Positions 1 to 8,304 of a DNA stretch of 64,000 bases are shown piece by piece. Made by a program: the position numbers and the translations under genes. The DNA lies in assembly GCA_019307815.1 (NCBI GenBank), contig JAFDIV010000002.1:124001-188000 (forward strand), in the 5' to 3' direction. The notes beneath the pieces are model-generated. The model was not told the origin of the DNA and searched no databases. It saw only the letters and a program-made list of their open reading frames with translations. The DNA is from Deltaproteobacteria bacterium (lineage in GTDB: Bacteria > Desulfobacterota > DSM-4660 > Desulfatiglandales > Desulfatiglandaceae). How positions within the stretch are numbered: the stretch's first letter is position 1; every line of letters starts with the position of its first letter.

Positions 1-1455
1 GATATCTTGCTTGCGTCCGATTATAAGCAAGTGTCCATCATCATCCAAGTATCCTGCATCACCCGTATGAAACCAGCCGTCTTTTAATGTCTCTGCAGTG
101 GCCTCGGGATTTTCATAATAGCCTACAAAGACGGATTTGCTCTTGACGATAACTTCTTGGTCCTCTGCAATCCGGACTTCTGTTCGGGGTAAAGGCTTTC
201 CAACGGTTTCTGGCTTGACTTCTTCGTCAGGCTGCACTTGGAAGATCCCGCCTGCCTCAGTGAGCCCATAGCACTGTTTGAGGTTTAGGCCGTTTGCGCG
301 GAAAAATCGAATCACATCTGGACTGATGGGGTGTCCACCAGTATAAGCCGCACGAAACCCCAAACACCCAACCCTATCCATGAGGGGTAGAGAGACGATT
401 CGATACGACAGCCATTTGAGAAATTTAAGGTATATGGGCACGGATTTCCCTTCTGACTCCAGATCCACTACTGCTGCTCCGATCTTCTGGGAAAAGTTAT
501 ACAGGGCCCTTTTGATGAAGCCCGCGTCACTGATCTTCACGCGGATTTTAGAGGCCAAATCCTCCCAAAAGCGCGAAGCAGTTATTATGACCGTGGGGCC
601 GATTTCCCGAAAGTCTTCGACGGCGGTCTCTAGGGTCTCTGGAAAATTCATGATCATACCGCCAGGCAACGTGATGCCAAAACCCCACATTTGATCAACG
701 ATCCATGCAGTAGGTGTGATTGAGATCCAATTGTCTCCTATGCCTACAGGCGCGGTTTCGAGCCATTTTCGTCCCATTTCAATAATGTTTTCATGGGACA
801 GCATAACCATTTTGGGTAGGCCGGTTGTACCTGATGTCATGAGCATGAGGGCAATATCCTGGGGTTTGCCTTCCCATAGCTCCTTTATGAATAGCTCAGG
901 TTGTTCGTTATCCAGTTCTTCTCCCAGCTCAAGTAGCTGGGCAAAACTGATGAGCCACGGGTTATCCCTGTAGTTTCTCATGCCCGTGGGATCGATATAA
1001 ATAACCATTTGTACATCAGGAAGCCCATCGCGTTCTGCCAGCAGTTTGTCCACCTGCTCTTGATCTTGGGCAAAGACATACTTGGCCTTTACCCGATTGA
1101 GCCCGTATACCAATTCCTTTGCTACTGCAGATGTGAAGAGAGGTACAGTGATAGCTCCCATGGCTTGGGCACCCAGTTCACTGAACAGCCACTCTGCATG
1201 GTTGTCCAGAATTAGACCCACATTATCGCCCCGCTCCAGCCCCAGGGATTTGAGCCCAAGACCTGTCAGCTTGGCGTATCGTAAGTAGTCCTTCCAGGTA
1301 AATGTTTCCCATATACCATAGGCCTTTTCCCGGACCGCGGTCTGCGAGTCGCCAAAGCGTTCAGCCTGCTTAGACAAAATTTGGGGAAGTGTATACTGCT
1401 CCAAGGAGGCCAGGATTTGTGGATCAATTCTTTGAATATTCTTGTTTTTGCTCAT
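1..1455 (-). CDS. AMP-forming long-chain acyl-CoA ligase (3' end outside window)
   Basis: Activates a fatty or other carboxylic acid to its acyl-CoA with ATP, through an acyl-adenylate. The 485 visible residues begin MSKNKNIQRIDPQ and run off the left edge without a stop. Family motifs are in order: phosphate-binding LMTSGTTGLPK (near residue 180), the YTGGHPIS and QCYGLTEAGG adenylate-binding segments, and the GWFHTGDAGYLDDDGHL hinge region close to the window edge, so only the C-terminal cap is missing. The gene lies 23 bases downstream of the ABC ATPase gene on the same strand, probably in one operon with the binding protein, which suggests that the imported substrate is an acid activated on entry. 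The chain length of the substrate cannot be read from sequence. Confidence 0.93.
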   Translation of the reverse strand, partial: MSKNKNIQRIDPQILASLEQYTLPQILSKQAERFGDSQTAVREKAYGIWETFTWKDYLRYAKLTGLGLKSLGLERGDNVGLILDNHAEWLFSELGAQAMGAITVPLFTSAVAKELVYGLNRVKAKYVFAQDQEQVDKLLAERDGLPDVQMVIYIDPTGMRNYRDNPWLISFAQLLELGEELDNEQPELFIKELWEGKPQDIALMLMTSGTTGLPKMVMLSHENIIEMGRKWLETAPVGIGDNWISITPTAWIVDQMWGFGITLPGGMIMNFPETLETAVEDFREIGPTVIITASRFWEDLASKIRVKISDAGFIKRALYNFSQKIGAAVVDLESEGKSVPIYLKFLKWLSYRIVSLPLMDRVGCLGFRAAYTGGHPISPDVIRFFRANGLNLKQCYGLTEAGGIFQVQPDEEVKPETVGKPLPRTEVRIAEDQEVIVKSKSVFVGYYENPEATAETLKDGWFHTGDAGYLDDDGHLLIIGRKQDI

Positions 1456-1478
1456 CTGAAAGTTTTAGAAATTATGTG

Positions 1479-2306
1479 CTAGAGTTTGTGGGTGTCACCC
1501 AGGTAGGCCTTGATCACCTGGGGATGATTTTGGATAAAATCAGGAGTTCCTTCGGCGATCTTTACACCAAAGTCCAGTACCACCACCCGCTGTGATATAC
1601 TCATCACAATGGACATGTCATGTTCCACCAGGATCATGGTCTGGTTCCAGGCCTCATTGAGCTCCATGAGGAAACGGACCATATCCTCTTTCTCTTCCAA
1701 CGTCATGCCTGCAAAGGGTTCGTCCAGAATAAGGAGCTTGGGCTCAAGGGCCAAGGCCCGGCCCAGTTCTACCCGTTTCCGTAAGCCGTAAGGAAGAGCA
1801 CCCACCAACTGTTTACGGATGGACTGCATTTCAAGAAAGTCTATCAGCTCTTCGAGCACCCTTCGGTGACGAACTTCATCTTCTCGTACACCCTTTGTAA
1901 AAAAGGCAGCCTTGGGCACGCCATAGTTGGAATGGACATGGCGAGCCAAAAGCATATTGGCCAACACCGTCATGCCGGGAAACAGCTCGATATTTTGATA
2001 GGTCCTCCCTATGCCGATCCTGGTAAGGTGATGTGGGGACATGTGGGTGATTTCCTTGCCATTGAAGAAGATTTGCCCTTCTTGTGGCTTATAGTACCCA
2101 GTGATAGAATTGAGTAAACTGGTTTTCCCCGCACCATTTGGGCCTATAATAGCTACAAGTTCTCCCGTACGTACGGAAAGATTGATCTTATTAAGGGCAG
2201 TGATACCCCCGAACTTCAGCGTGAGATCTTTCACCTCCAACTCCGCCCGCCGCTGTTCAGGGCGAGCGGAGCCGAAGATGCTGGGTTCTCCACGAAACGC
2301 TTTCAT
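1479..2306 (-). CDS. Branched-chain-type ABC transporter ATP-binding protein (LivG-like)
   Basis: ATPase subunit of a HAAT-family importer (branched-chain amino acids, amides or other organic acids). The 275 residues contain Walker A GPNGAGKTS, a LivG-style relaxed signature LPYGLRKRVELGRALA, Walker B LLILDEPFAGM and the switch histidine in LVEHDMSIV. An N-terminal tail of about 25 residues precedes the domain. Its start overlaps the stop of the binding-protein gene by 4 bases, so the two are translationally coupled. No permease genes (livH, livM) lie between these genes, so they must be further left, beyond the acyl-CoA ligase, or elsewhere. The ligase next door argues for a carboxylic-acid substrate, but that is inference. 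Confidence 0.93.
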   Translation of the reverse strand: MKAFRGEPSIFGSARPEQRRAELEVKDLTLKFGGITALNKINLSVRTGELVAIIGPNGAGKTSLLNSITGYYKPQEGQIFFNGKEITHMSPHHLTRIGIGRTYQNIELFPGMTVLANMLLARHVHSNYGVPKAAFFTKGVREDEVRHRRVLEELIDFLEMQSIRKQLVGALPYGLRKRVELGRALALEPKLLILDEPFAGMTLEEKEDMVRFLMELNEAWNQTMILVEHDMSIVMSISQRVVVLDFGVKIAEGTPDFIQNHPQVIKAYLGDTHKL

Positions 2307-3508
2307 CGAAGTATCTTTACCTTTTCTTTGCCGGGTTCCCAGAAATTAGTTAGAGGTGTATACGTGGCATCCTCATGGATCTGTACGATTCTTGCCTTGA
2401 ATGAGGCGCTGTGGTCTGCGTTGGTGTAAGTGACCGGTGGGACAAGACCACCGAAGTTTTCATTTCGGAAGGTCTGAAGCGCCTGGTTTATGGTTACGCT
2501 ATTAATCTTGCCAAACTTTTCTTGGGCCCTTTCAAAGCCTCTGACCATGATGGCCGCTACGGCAACTCCCTCCCAGTAAGATGTGTCAAAAGAACTGACA
2601 GTTTTATATCGGCCCCAAAGGGTTTTCAAAAGCTTATAGCCTTCGTTGTTGTCTGTGGGCAGGCATCCTGGAAATTGCATAAATACCCGGTCCCTAATAA
2701 GGCCTTTGCCGCGGCGGAAGAAATCCGGATCCGTGGACGTCCAGGTGCCAAAGAAGGGTACCTTATAATTAACACGATCAGCCGACTGAAGTGCCATAAT
2801 GATGGCTGAAGGGAGCATCTGTACCACTATGTACTGGGCTCCTTTGTTTTTTAGCCGGAGTAGTTCGGTGTTTAGATCCAAGGTCTTGGGCGGAAATTCC
2901 TCGATGTCCACGATGTTGATGTTATGCTTTGCTGCGTAACTTTTGCAGGCGCCATGAATGGATTTTCCATATGCATTATTATAGGTCAAAAGCCCAACCT
3001 TGGGTGCGCCAGGACCCCTGTGGATATTTTTGATGTATTCCAGCAGGGCATAGCTGTCCATGATGTAGCTTCCGAAAGGTAGGTATGCATAGTCAATAGG
3101 GGGTTTCAGAAATCCTTGATAGGTGGAGAAATTGATGTCAGGCGTCCGGTATTTCTGGAAAATGGGTTTGCACATGATCCCTGAACCGGCATCCCAGGTG
3201 GCGATCATATCCATTTTATTCTGGGTGCAGAACTTTTTCACATACTTGATGGCTTCAGGGACTTTGTACGCATGATCCACCACTGTCAGGGCGATCTTAT
3301 TTCCGGCAACACCACCTTTTACTTCATTAATATACCGCATGTAGTCCTTCATGCCTTTGGCATGAAACTGACCCCATGTGGAGGCAGGGCCGGTCAAGTT
3401 GATCACTGCGCCTACCTTAATGGCCTTGGCATGCACCGAGGTTACTCCAAGGGCCATAAGACCGATGACGAAAAACAGTGCCGTTGCCGAAATAAGTAAC
3501 TTGCGCAT
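2303..3508 (-). CDS. Periplasmic binding protein of a branched-chain-type ABC transporter (LivK-like)
   Basis: Captures the transported ligand in the periplasm. The 401-residue protein starts with a clear Sec signal peptide (MRKLLISATALFF..., likely cut after VHA near residue 27). The mature protein opens with KVGAVINLTGPAS, the usual start of type-I periplasmic binding folds of the LivK/AmiC group. The strong ribosome site AAGGAGG precedes the ATG. It is the first gene of the minus-strand operon and has its own promoter at 3610-3638. The ligand cannot be told; homologues next to acyl-CoA ligases often bind aromatic or short-chain acids, so the name LivK should not be read as leucine specificity. 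Confidence 0.92.
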   Translation of the reverse strand: MRKLLISATALFFVIGLMALGVTSVHAKAIKVGAVINLTGPASTWGQFHAKGMKDYMRYINEVKGGVAGNKIALTVVDHAYKVPEAIKYVKKFCTQNKMDMIATWDAGSGIMCKPIFQKYRTPDINFSTYQGFLKPPIDYAYLPFGSYIMDSYALLEYIKNIHRGPGAPKVGLLTYNNAYGKSIHGACKSYAAKHNINIVDIEEFPPKTLDLNTELLRLKNKGAQYIVVQMLPSAIIMALQSADRVNYKVPFFGTWTSTDPDFFRRGKGLIRDRVFMQFPGCLPTDNNEGYKLLKTLWGRYKTVSSFDTSYWEGVAVAAIMVRGFERAQEKFGKINSVTINQALQTFRNENFGGLVPPVTYTNADHSASFKARIVQIHEDATYTPLTNFWEPGKEKVKILR

Positions 3509-3609
3509 GATTCCTCCTCCTTATAATGATGTTGACACTAAAATTGCCTTCAACCCCTTTGTAATCTTGCCCTTATCACCAGCCTTTCTTAGTGGAATAA
3601 GCGTGGAGA

Positions 3610-3638
3610 ATCTAATTGATTACTCTATTATTTGTCAA
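3610..3638 (-). promoter_or_regulatory. Sigma-70 promoter for the binding-protein/ABC/ligase operon
   Basis: On the minus strand a perfect -35 TTGACA (3633-3638) is followed after 17 bases by TTAGAT (3610-3615). Transcription would start near 3603, giving a leader of about 95 bases before the ATG at 3508. The divergent FadR-like operator lies about 65-115 bases upstream of this promoter. Confidence 0.6.
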
Positions 3639-3670
3639 GATATATTTTTTTTAAGTCTTGGCAAATTGGC

Positions 3671-3699
3671 TTGACATATTAAGTTCAATGGTACAAAAT
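3671..3699 (+). promoter_or_regulatory. Promoter of the TetR regulator gene
   Basis: TTGACA at 3671-3676, a 17-base spacer and CAAAAT at 3694-3699. The predicted start near 3706 falls inside the FadR-like inverted repeat, so a bound regulator would block initiation of its own gene. Confidence 0.5.
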
Positions 3700-3702
3700 T
3701 CG

Positions 3703-3726
3703 TGAATGAACAGTCATTCATGAATG
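3703..3726 (+). promoter_or_regulatory. FadR/TetR-type operator, overlapping inverted repeats
   Basis: TGAATGA-ACAG-TCATTCA (3703-3720) is a perfect 7-4-7 inverted repeat. It overlaps a second palindrome CATTCATGAATG (3715-3726), so three half-sites alternate in direction. From memory the first repeat matches the operator consensus of the Bacillus fatty-acid-degradation repressor FadR (TGAATGA, 4 bases, TCATTCA). It lies just downstream of the regulator's own -10 box, which supports autorepression relieved by acyl-CoA. Confidence 0.7.
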
Positions 3727-3737
3727 GGTACCTTGCC

Positions 3738-4328
3738 ATGCCTAAAAAGCGAGATAACGGAAAATATTTTAAGATAATAGAAGCAGCTACCAAGATTTTC
3801 GCAGAAAAGGGGTTCTATCAGTCTAGGGTCTCAGATATTGCAAGGGAGGCAGGCGTGGCTGATGGGACCATTTACATCTATTTTGATAACAAGGACGATA
3901 TTCTCATCTCCCTTTTTGAAGAGCAGATGAGGCTGGTCCTGGAAAATATGATTTCCAAAATTTCTTCATTGGATGATCCGGCTGAAAAACTGAAGGCCTT
4001 TGCCTTGACCCACCTTAGGCTGGTGGAGGAGAACCAAAGTATGGCAGAGATCATCCAGGTTGAGCTGCGCCAGAGTAGCAAATTCATCAAGGAGTACAAA
4101 AACGAGCAATTTGCAAAATATCTTGAAATCATTGCTCAGATCATCCAGGAGGGCCAGCAAAAAGGCGTGTTCCGGAAGGATATCATCCCTGGGATTGCAA
4201 AAAGGGCCTTTTTCGGTGCCTTGGATGAGATGTCCAGGTTTTGGGTATTGTCAAGCCGAAGGGATTATGATATTAAGACTGCTGCCCTTCAGATCAGCCA
4301 ATACTTTTTAGAGGGTATGAAGGCATAA
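3738..4328 (+). CDS. TetR-family regulator, FadR-like
   Basis: Probable acyl-CoA-responsive repressor of fatty-acid degradation genes. The 196-residue protein starts MPKKRDNGKYFKI. It has a TetR N-terminal helix-turn-helix (ATKIFAEKGFYQSRVSDIAREAGVADG spans the recognition region, followed by TIYIYFDNKDDIL) and an all-helical ligand domain. In-frame starts at 3702 (GTG) and 3720 (ATG) lie within the operator. The ATG at 3738 gives the usual family length and leaves a leader after the predicted promoter. It is transcribed away from the acid-uptake operon and towards etfBA, 105 bases upstream of etfB. The FadR role rests on the operator and on the neighbours (ligase, ETF). Confidence 0.88.
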   Translation: MPKKRDNGKYFKIIEAATKIFAEKGFYQSRVSDIAREAGVADGTIYIYFDNKDDILISLFEEQMRLVLENMISKISSLDDPAEKLKAFALTHLRLVEENQSMAEIIQVELRQSSKFIKEYKNEQFAKYLEIIAQIIQEGQQKGVFRKDIIPGIAKRAFFGALDEMSRFWVLSSRRDYDIKTAALQISQYFLEGMKA

Positions 4329-4433
4329 GACGATATTGACATGTAGGGACTCGAGGAGACAGGGGGTAAAAAAGGATCTAGGAAAGGTTGTTGCAAGACT
4401 ACCCCAAAATAAGCAAATGAAAGGAGGATCAAA

Positions 4434-5228
4434 GTGAATATTGTTGTTTGCTTGAAACAGGTGCCAGATACGGAGACCCAAATCAAAATCGCACCGGATG
4501 CTAAATCCATTGTCACGGACGATATCAAGTGGATTATGAATCCTTATGATGAATTCGGTGTGGAAGAGGCCTTGCGTATCAAGGAAAAATTCGGTGGAGA
4601 GGTTACGGTGGTAGGGCTTGGGCCTAAGAGGGTAACAGAGTCTATCAGAACGGCTTTGGCCATGGGTGCTGATAAGGGTATTTTGATAACGGATGACGCA
4701 CTTGAAGGGAGTGACTCTTTGGCCACGGCCACGGCCCTTGCTGCAGCTATTAAGGATTTGGAATACGACATCATATTTACAGGCCAAAGAGGAATTGACG
4801 ATGACCTGGGTCTTGTGGGGGCCAGTGTGGCAGAATTGCTGGGCATTCCCCATGTCTCATTGGGCATTAAGGTGGAAGTAGCAGAAGATGGGAGTTCAGT
4901 TAAGGTCCACAGGCCCGTAGAAGGCCAGACCCTTATCATAGAGTCATCACTTCCTGTATTGATTACGGCACAAAAGGGGCTTAACGAGCCAAGGTATGCC
5001 TCTTTGCCTGGAATCATGAAGGCGAAGAAAAAGCCATTGGAAGAGAAGAGTCTTGCAGATCTCGGATTGGATGCCTCGGAATTCGGGGAAGGCGCAAGGA
5101 AGCTGAAGATCGTGGAACTGACCCCTCCGCCAGAGCGCAAGCCTGGTAAGATTGTGGAGGGTGAGACGCCTCAAGAGAAGGCCGCTGAGTTGGCCAAATT
5201 GCTCCATGAGGAGGCCAAGGTGCTTTAG
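4434..5228 (+). CDS. etfB: Electron transfer flavoprotein, beta subunit
   Basis: The small subunit of ETF accepts electrons from acyl-CoA dehydrogenases in beta-oxidation and passes them to the membrane or to redox complexes. The 264 residues match the family: MNIVVCLKQVPDTE at the N-terminus, the nucleotide-binding segment IIFTGQRGIDDDLGLVGASVAELL near residues 115-140, and the recognition-loop region EPRYASLPGIMKAKKKPLE around 183-200. The start is GTG at 4434, set by an excellent AAGGAGG seven bases upstream. etfA follows 72 bases later. The pair next to an acyl-CoA ligase and a FadR-like regulator fits fatty-acid oxidation rather than a dedicated bifurcating system. Confidence 0.96.
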   Translation: MNIVVCLKQVPDTETQIKIAPDAKSIVTDDIKWIMNPYDEFGVEEALRIKEKFGGEVTVVGLGPKRVTESIRTALAMGADKGILITDDALEGSDSLATATALAAAIKDLEYDIIFTGQRGIDDDLGLVGASVAELLGIPHVSLGIKVEVAEDGSSVKVHRPVEGQTLIIESSLPVLITAQKGLNEPRYASLPGIMKAKKKPLEEKSLADLGLDASEFGEGARKLKIVELTPPPERKPGKIVEGETPQEKAAELAKLLHEEAKVL

Positions 5229-5300
5229 CGCCTGTTTCTGAGATTGAGGATTTCTAAATAAATATGTTGAATACAAAACTCATGCATAAGGAGTGAGACA

Positions 5301-6284
5301 ATGGCACAAGGAGTATGGGCAATTGCCGAACAAAGAGACGGTGAATTCAGGAAGGTTACATACGAGATTGTAAGTGAAGGACGCAGGATTGCTGATGCCT
5401 TGGGACAAGAGCTCACGGCCGTGGTGCTTGGATCCAATGTAAAGGACAAGGCTCAAGAACTGGCCCACTATGGGGCTGATAAAGTAATTGTGGCCGATGA
5501 TGCTAGGCTGGACCCTTATACTACTGACGCGTATACTGCGGTGATCGCCCAGTTGGTGAAGGCAAACGACCCAGCGGTCTTGCTTATGGGTGCATCTGTC
5601 CAGGGTAAGGATCTGTCAGCTCGATTGTCGGCCCGGCTGGGAGTAGCCATGGCCCAGGATTGTACTGCCTTTCAGGTGGAAGACGGGAACTTCGTGGCGA
5701 CCCGACCCATTTACGCGGGGAAGGCCTATGCCAAGGTCGCCTTTGAGAATAGCTGGCCCAACATGGCCACTGCGCGTCCCAACGTGATGGCGGTCAATGA
5801 ACCGGACACCTCAAAGAGTGCCGAGATAATTGAGGCGGATGTCACACTGGAAGATGACAGCCTCAAGACCAAGGTGGTGGATATCATAAGAGATGAAAGC
5901 GGGAAAATTGAGTTGACTGAGGCGGATAAGATTGTCTCAGGTGGCCGCGGGATGAAAGGCCCTGAAAATTACAAGATTTTGGAAGAGCTGGCCGAGTTGA
6001 TCGGAGCGGCTGTTGGAGCGAGCCGTGCGGCAGTGGATGCAGGCTGGCGGCCTCATACAGACCAGGTGGGGCAGACTGGAAAGGTTGTATCACCCAATCT
6101 CTACATTGCCTGTGGGATTTCCGGGGCCATTCAGCATTTAGCCGGAATGGGAACCTCTAAGATTATTGTGGCCATTAATAAAGACCCGGATGCCCCTATA
6201 TTTCAAAAGGCAGACTATGGGGTGGTAGGTGATCTTTTCGAGGTGGTTCCCGCCTTGACCGAAGAGGTAAAGAAATATCTCTAG
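5301..6284 (+). CDS. etfA: Electron transfer flavoprotein, alpha subunit
   Basis: The FAD-carrying subunit, partner of EtfB. The 327 residues show an N-terminal ETF domain and the conserved C-terminal FAD-binding domain: IVSGGRGMKG near 210, then GQTGKVVSPNLYIACGISG near 255-275 and INKDPDAPIFQKADYG near 290-305. The ATG at 5301 has AAGGAG upstream. The length is usual for bacterial EtfA, and there is no N-terminal ferredoxin extension of the kind seen in some anaerobic ETFs. The gene ends 23 bases before a GC-rich hairpin shared with the convergent gene. Confidence 0.96.
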   Translation: MAQGVWAIAEQRDGEFRKVTYEIVSEGRRIADALGQELTAVVLGSNVKDKAQELAHYGADKVIVADDARLDPYTTDAYTAVIAQLVKANDPAVLLMGASVQGKDLSARLSARLGVAMAQDCTAFQVEDGNFVATRPIYAGKAYAKVAFENSWPNMATARPNVMAVNEPDTSKSAEIIEADVTLEDDSLKTKVVDIIRDESGKIELTEADKIVSGGRGMKGPENYKILEELAELIGAAVGASRAAVDAGWRPHTDQVGQTGKVVSPNLYIACGISGAIQHLAGMGTSKIIVAINKDPDAPIFQKADYGVVGDLFEVVPALTEEVKKYL

Positions 6285-6307
6285 GTTTGTGCTTCAGTCA
6301 GTAATTA

Positions 6308-6331
6308 GGGGGAGGGGATTTCCCTTCCCCC
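6308..6331. terminator. Bidirectional hairpin terminator between etfA and a convergent gene
   Basis: A ten-base-pair G/C stem (GGGGGAGGGG, loop ATTT, CCCTTCCCCC, with one G-U pair) lies between the convergent etfA and the gene ending at 6340. The T-runs on either side are short (CTTT on the plus side), so efficiency is uncertain. Confidence 0.55.
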
Positions 6332-6339
6332 TTTCCATT

Positions 6340-6990
6340 CTATCTGAGAAGCTCCAGGAATGCCTCCAAAGATAAGGAAGCAAGTAATTCTTTTATAGTT
6401 TCCTCTGTTTCATTGCCCTCTGTGTTTTTATCCGTTTCAGAAAAGGGAACGAGTAGTTTTGCAGTATTATTTGGGGAGGGGTCTTCTAACCATGCGGTGA
6501 CTAATCTGACCGGCTCTCGCACCTCTTCCAATTCCTCCCACATGGCCTTTACCATATCCTTGGAATCCCCGGAGGCAAGGTGGGGAGCCGTGAAAAACCT
6601 GTCCAGTATGACCGGAAGAGGTGTGCTCACCTCCTTTTCAATGAGTATGCGGATTTTCTCTCGGTAGGCCCACTCGTAGCCCTGGGGTGTCATGGGTGCG
6701 CTTTGGTGCCCTTTTGGCAGGAAGACCCCATATTTCTGGATCAGGCGATGGAATCCTTTGACCGGTTCAGGAAACCAGATCTCAAAGGCCCTCATATCAT
6801 CGGCAAACTGTGGTGAAAACCCTTGGGATTTTGTGGTAGAAGAGGGCACACCATTTGCATCCGGTTGAATGATTTCTACAACCAGCCCCGGCCTTAGGGG
6901 AAAGAAGGTCCCATTATCAGTTACAATGCCTATTTCATGGTGGCCACAATAGGGACATGTTCTGGCGGTAACTTTGCCTTTTAGGGTCAT
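6340..6990 (-). CDS. Hypothetical protein with N-terminal CxxC zinc-knuckle-like motif
   Basis: 216 residues of unknown function. Near the N-terminus (residues 12-20) is CPYCGHHEIG, one half of a possible zinc ribbon. The partner pair of cysteines is absent, so metal binding would need dimerisation or histidines (HH at 17-18). The rest is soluble, with an acidic C-terminus rich in Glu and Leu and no membrane segment or signal peptide. A ribosome site (GAGGAC) precedes the ATG. It stands alone, convergent with etfA. I do not recognise the family; a group-restricted conserved protein is the best guess. Confidence 0.75.
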   Translation of the reverse strand: MTLKGKVTARTCPYCGHHEIGIVTDNGTFFPLRPGLVVEIIQPDANGVPSSTTKSQGFSPQFADDMRAFEIWFPEPVKGFHRLIQKYGVFLPKGHQSAPMTPQGYEWAYREKIRILIEKEVSTPLPVILDRFFTAPHLASGDSKDMVKAMWEELEEVREPVRLVTAWLEDPSPNNTAKLLVPFSETDKNTEGNETEETIKELLASLSLEAFLELLR

Positions 6991-7554
6991 ATGTCCTCCT
7001 CACTGCATTATCATTTAAGCAAGGTCCATACTGGTTTATAACAAATCTGTGGAGCATAAGAAACCGCGTTTCCTCCCTCTTTTCATCATGGACACATGGC
7101 CTGAAGGATTCAACAAAAGATACCAAGTGAGTATTAACTGCTGGTGGGAGGGGCATCCATTACTTATGAGGGAAAAGTCGAACCCTGATTTGAGGTGAAT
7201 GATATGTGCGCTGAGAGGGGGTGTTCAAATAGGTCCTGGCCCGGAAGGTAAAGATCCGGGAGTGCCGTTCTTCCCATGCATCAAATCTTTCTCTTTTCTC
7301 CTAAGGTTTTGGAGAATCCCCCAACAAAAAAGAACGCACACCCCAGATCTTAAATTATTAAACGCAATTTTTGTGCCACATAAAAGAAGAAAAAAATGGT
7401 ATATATATTAGTGGGTTGAAAGAGGCGTATTTTGGCATGTGATGATTTATGTTGTTCTTTTACCACATGGATCGTATCAGTTATGCCACAGGGGAAAGAT
7501 GATTTAAGGAGCCACAGGCAACAGTAGACCGGTGAAGGGAGAGTTTGATTTTTG
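6991..7554. other. Intergenic region without a recognised gene
   Basis: About 560 bases between the minus-strand gene starting at 6990 and the tRNA promoter. Short open frames here have no convincing ribosome site or family resemblance. The stretch after 7330 is A/T-rich (including a poly-A run near 7386-7395). I see no RNA gene or repeat in it. Confidence 0.4.
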
Positions 7555-7582
7555 TTGACAAAATTGTTAAGTTAGATAAACT
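7555..7582 (+). promoter_or_regulatory. Promoter of the tRNA-Met gene
   Basis: TTGACA at 7555-7560, a 16-base spacer and TAAACT at 7577-7582. The tRNA begins 17 bases after the -10 box, as expected for a short 5' leader. Confidence 0.55.
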
Positions 7583-7598
7583 AAATATTTACGATTGT

Positions 7599-7675
7599 GG
7601 CGGTGTAGCTCAGTTGGTCAGAGCATGCGGCTCATATCCGCAGAGTCACTGGTTCGAGTCCAGTCACCGCCACCA
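7599..7675 (+). tRNA. tRNA-Met (CAT), elongator type
   Basis: Full cloverleaf: a 7-bp acceptor stem GGCGGTG/CACCGCC, D stem GCTC/GAGC, anticodon stem TGCGG/CCGCA with loop CTCATAT (anticodon CAT at 7633-7635), T stem ACTGG/CCAGT with loop TTCGAGT, discriminator A and encoded CCA at 7673-7675. The paired first acceptor position argues against initiator tRNA. The overall pattern favours elongator Met over the lysidine-modified Ile tRNA, but CAT anticodons cannot be separated with certainty by eye. Confidence 0.93.
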
Positions 7676-7736
7676 CCAATTTTCCCATTGACATTCCTGA
7701 ATCAGGTCCTATCTTTTTGCCAAATCGTGGTCTTTG

Positions 7737-8285
7737 ATGATGGAACGATGGTCCTTTTCATTTCAGGAGATGGCCACTGTGGGCGAGGCCTTGCGAATCG
7801 CTGAAGAGGTGACCTCTGATTACTATAAATTTTCTTCTGAGCAATGGAAGCGCCATCCTTATGATGTAAAGACTAAGGCCTTGGGCAGTGGTATTGTATC
7901 AACTCCTGAAGCCTTTGCAATATTGAATAAGGGCCAGTGTGTTGATGAAATTCTCTGGCCTAGGGCCAAAGGAAAGGATTTTTACTTTATCTTTGTCCAG
8001 GATGATCAGGTGCTTTCAGCGCTGCAAAGAGATGATAGGTTAAGCCTATTCCCTCTGATGCTTTATGTTTTTACTCACGAATTGATTCACATCGTAAGGT
8101 TCAGCAGATTTGTCCAGCGGTTTGAGGTAGGAGGAGAACAGCGGGAGGAGGAAGAAAGAAGGGTGCACGGAATCACCTATGATGTATTGAATAAAGTCCC
8201 TATCCGGGACCTGAGCTATGTGCTGGAATCTTACGAGGATCACAGAATCTGCAAATTGGGACCAGATATATTGAGTTACCAGTGA
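7737..8285 (+). CDS. HExxH-motif putative metalloprotein
   Basis: About 182 residues. The core is YVFTHELIHIVRF (near residue 115), a zincin-type HExxH zinc motif. About 20 residues later comes an acidic stretch EQREEEERRVHGITYDVL that could supply the third zinc ligand (Glu or the His of VHG). There is no signal peptide or membrane span, so it is probably a small cytoplasmic metallopeptidase-like protein. I do not recognise a named family. TTG 7734, ATG 7737 and ATG 7740 are all possible starts and none has a strong ribosome site. It lies 60 bases after the tRNA and 19 bases before the FmdB-type gene, which suggests cotranscription of 7737-9180. Confidence 0.8.
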   Translation: MMERWSFSFQEMATVGEALRIAEEVTSDYYKFSSEQWKRHPYDVKTKALGSGIVSTPEAFAILNKGQCVDEILWPRAKGKDFYFIFVQDDQVLSALQRDDRLSLFPLMLYVFTHELIHIVRFSRFVQRFEVGGEQREEEERRVHGITYDVLNKVPIRDLSYVLESYEDHRICKLGPDILSYQ

Positions 8286-8304
8286 GAAGTGGAGGTGCGT
8301 TGGT

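Noticed and set aside
7199-7411. Small ORFs in the region upstream of the tRNA
   Set aside because: No ribosome site or resemblance to any family; composition matches non-coding DNA.
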